Origin: Epibacterium ulvae
GTDB lineage: Bacteria > Pseudomonadota > Alphaproteobacteria > Rhodobacterales > Rhodobacteraceae
Assembly (NCBI RefSeq): GCF_900102795.1
Contig: NZ_FMWG01000011.1
Span: 62,001-126,000, forward strand
Direction of reading: 5' to 3'
Length of the DNA: 64,000 bases
Positions 60,426-64,000 of the stretch are shown here, piece by piece. Below the pieces are notes generated by a model. It ran no database searches and was not told the DNA's origin. It saw nothing but the letters and a program-made list of their open reading frames with translations. Numbering within the stretch: the stretch's first letter is position 1; every line of letters starts with the position of its first letter. A program made the translations under genes and the position numbers.

Positions 60426-60524
60426 GATACATCCTGTTCTTTCAAATCACGCCCTTATGTCATCGTGACGTTACGCAGATATGACAAGGCGCCGGTATTC
60501 ACGCAACGACCAAGGCCCGCATCT

Positions 60525-61073
60525 ATGCCCTCGTCTTCATCCGTTTCGGCGTCCGCGCTTTTTTCTCTGTGGTTGGTTCCAGACGCTCCAACCCGTGAAA
60601 CACTGGCCGCTGACATTCTATCACTGACCTGCGCCAGCGGCACGGCCCCCTTTGTGCCCCATGTTACCCTAGCTGGGGATTTACCTGACACATCGGATGA
60701 TATCGCCGCAATCGTTCAAAGGATCGCAGCACAAGCGCGCCCCATCAGGCTTACAGTGGCTGAGGTCGCACAGGGTGATCAGTTCTTTAAATCGCTGTTC
60801 CTACGTCTTGACCGCAGCCCACAGATCACCCAACTGCGGGCGCACTGCACGGCGTTTGGAGAGGCAATTGATCAGGCCTCTTTTGATCCCCATATCAGCC
60901 TTGCCTATGGCAATATGCCGAAAGAGGCGCGACAAGAAGCGATGCAGGCTGCACGCCGTTGGGTCGGCACTTCTATTGAGGTTTCAGCCATATCGCTGGT
61001 GCAGTCCAGTTCTGAAACCCCAATCCAAGACTGGCAGATCCTGCATCGCTTTCCCCTCATCGGGCAGGATTGA
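60525..61073 (+). CDS. 2H phosphoesterase, cyclic phosphodiesterase (2'-5' RNA ligase-like)
   Basis: A 182-residue protein from ATG 60525 with the two HxT/Sx motifs of the 2H superfamily: PHVTLAGDL at about 45-53 and DPHISLAYGN at about 123-132. Size and motif spacing fit the CPDase branch that opens cyclic nucleotide phosphates, such as ADP-ribose 1'',2''-cyclic phosphate or 2',3'-cyclic nucleotides. A longer open frame exists upstream but lacks similarity. No tRNA-splicing or RNA-repair partner is adjacent. Its stop is two bases before a parS-like palindrome. Confidence 0.8.
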   Translation: MPSSSSVSASALFSLWLVPDAPTRETLAADILSLTCASGTAPFVPHVTLAGDLPDTSDDIAAIVQRIAAQARPIRLTVAEVAQGDQFFKSLFLRLDRSPQITQLRAHCTAFGEAIDQASFDPHISLAYGNMPKEARQEAMQAARRWVGTSIEVSAISLVQSSSETPIQDWQILHRFPLIGQD

Positions 61074-61092
61074 GGTTTCGCAGCGAAACCTC
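61072..61092. repeat. parS-like palindrome, copy 2
   Basis: A 21-bp palindrome centred on A61082 with core GTTTCGCAGCGAAAC and GAG/CTC extensions. It overlaps the end of the phosphoesterase gene by two bases and lies 70 bp beyond the parB stop. Confidence 0.8.
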
Positions 61093-61110
61093 CCCTTTGG
61101 TCTGAAAAGC

Positions 61111-61140
61111 AAAAGGCCCACCAATTCAGGCGGGCCTTTT
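61111..61140. terminator. Bidirectional terminator between the phosphoesterase and parB
   Basis: AAAAGGCCC (61111-61119) pairs with GGGCCTTTT (61132-61140), extendable by ACC/GGC with one mismatch. A/T tracts at both ends suit termination of both convergent genes. Confidence 0.75.
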
Positions 61141-61161
61141 GTCACAATCTAAAATGACTTG

Positions 61162-62250
61162 CTACTTTGGTTCAAGCAGGTGGCGAATATTTTCCATCAC
61201 CGCGTCCAGTAAATCAGGAGAGACACGGTCCCCGTAAAAGCGGATCGCATAGCCATCTGGCCCATGCTCTTGCGCCACGGAAATGCCATTGGCCAACTGA
61301 TAGCGCTCTGACAGCTGCACCTTTGGCGCAGTCTTCGGACGCCCCCCGCGCGCAGGATCCTGCACGCCGCTTTCAGCTTTTTCGACAAGGGGCAGCAAAA
61401 TGTCCCATTCTTCTTCTGCCGTTTTTGGCTCTGTCTTTTCCAATGCCCCGCGCAATCCTTCGGTGAGGCCAGCACGCAAAGCCCCCGCAATCCGCAGGCA
61501 TTGGCGTTCGTTCAGGGCGACGGCAAATTTCAAGAGATCGCCTAGGTCTTCGTGGATCAAAGCAAAGGAGCGGATTTTAGACCGCTTTGCTTTGGAGGCG
61601 GTTTGGAACAGAACTGTCACCGCCTCGTCAACGCTGGTGAAAATCCCATCATAAACCGCCATCGCGGCAGCGCGTCCGCGTTCATATTGGCTGAGGCCAG
61701 CGCGCACTTCGTTTTCTTCGATCATCGCAACCATGGCTTCTTTGACGCCTTGCGGTTCGCGCACAAAGGCTGCGATGGTTGGGAAACGACTGCCCCCGCT
61801 CAGCGCATTCAGACGGCGCAGCGCCGCGAGACGCCGATAGCCCGAGATAAGCCCATACTCTGCGCCATCCTCAACATGCTGCGGCACGTAAACTTCGATC
61901 GGGAGGCGCAGGCCGTTGGTGGAAATCGAGGTCATCAATTCCTGCATCTCGTCTTCGTTCAGATCCATCCGATCCCGTGACAGCGCATCAGCGGTGATGT
62001 CATGGATCGGGATTTCCACGGCAACCAGACCTTTTTCCTGCGCCGCGCGTAGCTTTTCCGCGTCAGCTTTGTCGCGTGCGATCTGTTCGCGGTCTGCTTG
62101 GGGCAGGGGGGTTGCACGCATCGCGGCATCTGCCACCACATCGGCAATTGGCGGTCGCACCGCTGTGCGGGTCAGCTCCTGATCGATGCCCGCCTCGATT
62201 TCTTTTAAGGCATCCGCGGACGGGGCCTGAAGGGTTCTGCGCCGTGCCAT
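61162..62250 (-). CDS. parB: ParB family plasmid partitioning protein
   Basis: The 362-residue centromere-binding protein has an N-terminal ParB/Srx-type domain: VEIPIHDITADAL, the box LMTSISTNGLRLPIEVYVP and GYRRLAALRRL (in place of canonical GERRWRA). A central HTH region follows (ALSQYERGRAAAMAVYDGIFTSVDEAVTVLFQTASKAKRSKIRSF), then a C-terminal dimerisation part. It starts one base after the parA stop, so the two form an operon. It should bind the palindromes around the locus. RepB of repABC plasmids is a relative, but no repC follows. Confidence 0.92.
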   Translation of the reverse strand: MARRRTLQAPSADALKEIEAGIDQELTRTAVRPPIADVVADAAMRATPLPQADREQIARDKADAEKLRAAQEKGLVAVEIPIHDITADALSRDRMDLNEDEMQELMTSISTNGLRLPIEVYVPQHVEDGAEYGLISGYRRLAALRRLNALSGGSRFPTIAAFVREPQGVKEAMVAMIEENEVRAGLSQYERGRAAAMAVYDGIFTSVDEAVTVLFQTASKAKRSKIRSFALIHEDLGDLLKFAVALNERQCLRIAGALRAGLTEGLRGALEKTEPKTAEEEWDILLPLVEKAESGVQDPARGGRPKTAPKVQLSERYQLANGISVAQEHGPDGYAIRFYGDRVSPDLLDAVMENIRHLLEPK

Positions 62251-62251
62251 G

Positions 62252-63637
62252 TTATTCTGCCTCCTCTTCCATCATCTGTGCATCGCGCCACCAGGCGCCC
62301 AGCAACAGCTCTTTGAATTCTGCGTAGGTGCGATCAAACACCTCACGGCCACGGGTGTAGGTCTCGCGGTTGAAGTTACGGTAATCGGCTTCATAGATAC
62401 CCGAAACGCTCTCACCGGCTTGCCCGACCAATGCGGTGTAATCCTGACGGTGGGCATTCATGAAATCACCAAAATAGGCCTGAATGACATTGGCCAGATC
62501 CGCCTGCTGGCTGGCATCAAACCGGGTGATCAGCGCGCGCACCGCGTCCCATTCAAATTTCATCTCAGGCAGGCCCGCATTGCGACGGCCTGCGTTTTCG
62601 CCATCTTCGATCGAGGCAAAGGTAGAATAAAGCATATCGAAAAAACGGCCCGTGGAGTCAAATTCCAGAAAAGACGCCCCCAGAGGCACCAGCAAGATGT
62701 CAGCCGCCGCCAGCGCATTGATGGTGAGATACCCAAGCGCAGGCGGGGTATCGAGCAGGATGATATCATAGTCACCTAAGGCACCACCTTTGTCTAACGC
62801 ATCTGTCAGCGCATCCCACAGAGGCCAATTGCGCAGCCCCATGCGCCAGACCGGGATCTGAAATTCCGCCCAATAGAGATTGAGCTGCGCCCCAATCAGA
62901 TCAATATTGGGCCAATGGGTTTTCTGCACCACGTTTCGCAGCGAAACCTCCAAGGCTTCGGTCAGGGTTTCATCAAGGGGCAGGGGGGGATCACCTGCCG
63001 CCTCGCGCACCTGATTTTCCGCCTGCAAATGTTCGGCGTAATCGCGTGCGAGCAGCGGAAAGACCGTGCTCCATTCATCCGGGACATCTCCGCCCATGAT
63101 CGACGTCATGGATCCCTGGCTATCCAGATCCACCACCAGAACCTTATAACCATCCAAGGCTGCCGACATCGCCAGATGTGCGGCTGTTGAGGTTTTACCA
63201 ACCCCGCCTTTAAAGTTTGCTACCGCTACGGTCTTGGCCTTAAGGTTTTGTGGACGATAGGGGCGGTACTCTTTTGTGCTAACACCTTCTTCGGCGAAAT
63301 GATCCCGCAGTTTCAGCACTTCTTCGAGGGTAAACCAACGGGACCCTGCGTTGCCTTCCCCCTGTGGAAGGTCGGGGTTTTTGTTCAAAACCCGGCGCAG
63401 ATGTGCGGCCTGAACAGGAATCAAATAGCGACAGATTTCCCAGGTTGAGAATTTGCGCAATCGTTTTTGCCCATCCGGGGAGTAGCCCCGTTTGGCCAGA
63501 TCATCACGTCCACGTCCCGCGAGTGCTGCCGCTTTGGCAAATCGGGCGGTGTCTACAAGAGGTCCTAATTTGCTGGCAGCCGTCTCGGGATCCAGATTAA
63601 AATAGGGGGGCAGGGGGGTGTCAGGTTTCTTTGCCAT
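62252..63637 (-). CDS. parA: ParA family partitioning ATPase with N-terminal HTH domain
   Basis: The 461-residue protein is a type Ia ParA: an N-terminal extension with a putative HTH (FSTWEICRYLIPVQAAHLRRVLN, about 63-85), then deviant Walker A KGGVGKTS at 143-150, the A' motif VLVVDLDSQGSMTSIMG and the Walker B-like DIILLDTPPALGYLTINAL. It uses ATP to segregate ParB-bound copies and, in this type, usually represses its own promoter. An inverted repeat 18 bp upstream of the start fits that role. One parS-like palindrome lies inside the gene at 62933-62947. Confidence 0.93.
   Translation of the reverse strand: MAKKPDTPLPPYFNLDPETAASKLGPLVDTARFAKAAALAGRGRDDLAKRGYSPDGQKRLRKFSTWEICRYLIPVQAAHLRRVLNKNPDLPQGEGNAGSRWFTLEEVLKLRDHFAEEGVSTKEYRPYRPQNLKAKTVAVANFKGGVGKTSTAAHLAMSAALDGYKVLVVDLDSQGSMTSIMGGDVPDEWSTVFPLLARDYAEHLQAENQVREAAGDPPLPLDETLTEALEVSLRNVVQKTHWPNIDLIGAQLNLYWAEFQIPVWRMGLRNWPLWDALTDALDKGGALGDYDIILLDTPPALGYLTINALAAADILLVPLGASFLEFDSTGRFFDMLYSTFASIEDGENAGRRNAGLPEMKFEWDAVRALITRFDASQQADLANVIQAYFGDFMNAHRQDYTALVGQAGESVSGIYEADYRNFNRETYTRGREVFDRTYAEFKELLLGAWWRDAQMMEEEAE
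62933..62947. repeat. parS-like palindrome, copy 3, inside parA
   Basis: The 15-bp core GTTTCGCAGCGAAAC, centred on A62940, occurs within the parA coding sequence. The arms do not extend beyond 15 bp, as expected where coding constraint applies. Confidence 0.7.
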
Positions 63638-63654
63638 GCTACTCGTCTTGTTGC

Positions 63655-63675
63655 GAACATAAGAGCTCTATGTTC
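63655..63675. promoter_or_regulatory. Inverted repeat upstream of parA, probable ParA operator
   Basis: GAACATA (63655-63661) and TATGTTC (63669-63675) are perfect arms around a 7-base spacer containing GAGCTC. It starts 18 bp upstream of the parA ATG, covering the likely promoter, where type Ia ParA proteins bind for autorepression. Confidence 0.6.
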
Positions 63676-63795
63676 ATGTGCCTCGATTAGATCGCCTGTT
63701 TCGGGCGTTATTCGCCAAATCATCGCACATCTTTGTTCTGAGGGGAAACCTAGAATTCCGTGGCATGTAAATTCTTTATTTCACGGATCAAAGCG

Positions 63796-63816
63796 GAGGT
63801 TTCGCTGCGAAACCTC
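63796..63816. repeat. parS-like palindrome, copy 4
   Basis: A 21-bp palindrome centred on T63806 with core GTTTCGCTGCGAAAC and GAG/CTC extensions, lying between parA and the iteron array. It is identical in extent to copy 2 apart from the central base. Confidence 0.8.
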
Positions 63817-63930
63817 TTAAAATCTATATTTATGAAAGACACAAACGGACTTAAAGCTTGTAAGACTTGAATCTACTTTAGAATCTTTACGATGAGATTC
63901 ATTATATAAATCAATATATTAACGTAACTT
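63817..63930. other. AT-rich segment beside the iterons, possible duplex-unwinding region
   Basis: About 110 bp of markedly AT-rich DNA lie between parS copy 4 and the iteron-like repeats. They include GAATC repeats and a GATTC inverse near 63872-63901 and TATATAAA/ATATATT runs at 63904-63920. AT-rich stretches next to iterons are common at plasmid origins. No coding potential is visible. Confidence 0.45.
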
Positions 63931-63931
63931 G

Positions 63932-63997
63932 GGAACCCGCTTACGGGATTAAAGGAACCTGTATACAGGTATAAGGGTGCCCGTATTCGGGAACAGG
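63932..63997. repeat. Three 22-bp iteron-like repeats, array running off the right edge
   Basis: Dyads CCCG-N4-CGGG at 63936-63947, CCTGTATACAGG at 63958-63969 and CCCG-N4-CGGG at 63980-63991 recur at exactly 22-bp steps, in units starting GGAAC, GGAAC and GGTGC. The middle dyad is perfect over 14 bp (63957-63970). The pattern continues to the last base seen. Regular two-turn spacing is typical of replication-initiator iterons, which places the origin, and probably the replicase gene, at or just beyond the edge. Confidence 0.7.
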
Positions 63998-64000
63998 GGA

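Noticed and set aside
61162-63637. A repABC-type plasmid locus (repA-repB)
   Set aside because: No repC follows the parB gene; the next genes are a 2H phosphoesterase and a phosphatase. Iteron-like repeats upstream of parA point to another replicon type.
1-64000. CRISPR array, prophage, transposase or toxin-antitoxin system
   Set aside because: I looked for regular spacer repeats, phage structural genes, transposase motifs and small toxin-antitoxin pairs and saw none.

Overview
The window reads as part of a large accessory replicon (plasmid or chromid) of an alphaproteobacterium of the Roseobacter/Rhodobacteraceae type. The evidence is the protein flavour throughout, dense operons with 4-base ATGA/GTGA overlaps, many TTT, TRAP and ABC importers paired with catabolic enzymes, and a plasmid-style partition locus at the right end. 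No rRNA, tRNA, CRISPR array, prophage or intact insertion sequence was seen. The taxon is inferred from the proteins, not from a marker gene.

Layout. 1-8.96 kb: two divergent operons for a small sugar acid or carboxylic acid. The leftward one has TctCBA, an antibiotic-biosynthesis-monooxygenase (ABM) domain protein, a metallo-beta-lactamase-fold hydrolase, OtnK and a partial OtnC; the rightward one has an isopropylmalate-dehydrogenase-like enzyme, a Gfo/Idh/MocA oxidoreductase and a GntR regulator. 8.96-10.8 kb: aminotransferase and BetI-like TetR regulator. 10.9-17.7 kb: GntR regulator facing a sugar ABC importer and mannonate dehydratase UxuA (hexuronate use). 17.9-22.7 kb: Sel1-repeat protein, GlcG-like protein, malate synthase G and an IclR regulator. 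22.7-29.3 kb: a two-component system divergent from a glucose-type ABC importer (Gts-like). 29.3-37.1 kb: remnant of a hydantoinase/oxoprolinase gene, an AT-richer acetyltransferase with an effector-like N terminus, an intact fused 5-oxoprolinase and a divergent TRAP importer. 37.1-50.4 kb: nitrate assimilation (nrtABC, nirBD, nasA, cobA) with the NasST sensor/antiterminator pair and a long attenuator-bearing leader before nrtA. 50.9-53.4 kb: hybrid histidine kinase. 53.4-59.5 kb: D-lactate dehydrogenase, fused TRAP permease, binding protein and a PdhR/LldR-type regulator. 59.7-61.1 kb: inositol-monophosphatase-family enzyme and a 2H phosphoesterase. 61.1-64 kb: ParB, ParA, centromere-like palindromes and the start of an iteron array.

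How it works together. Most modules follow one plan: a periplasmic binding protein and permease bring in a small organic acid, sugar or ion, the adjacent enzymes feed it to central metabolism, and a local regulator sits at a divergent promoter with a visible operator. In all six transport operons the binding-protein gene is followed by a stem-loop before the permease gene, which fits a general way of making more binding protein than permease. The replicon's maintenance region shows four copies of a GTTTCGCWGCGAAAC palindrome around parAB, an inverted repeat just upstream of parA, and three 22-bp repeats running off the right edge. The replicase gene is presumably just outside the window.

The most unusual items are the acetyltransferase at 29429-30310, whose basic N-terminal motif matches a bipartite nuclear-localisation pattern and which sits between an intact oxoprolinase gene and a decayed copy of that gene's end; the partition/iteron region; the recurrent post-binding-protein hairpins; and the NasT-type leader of nrtA.
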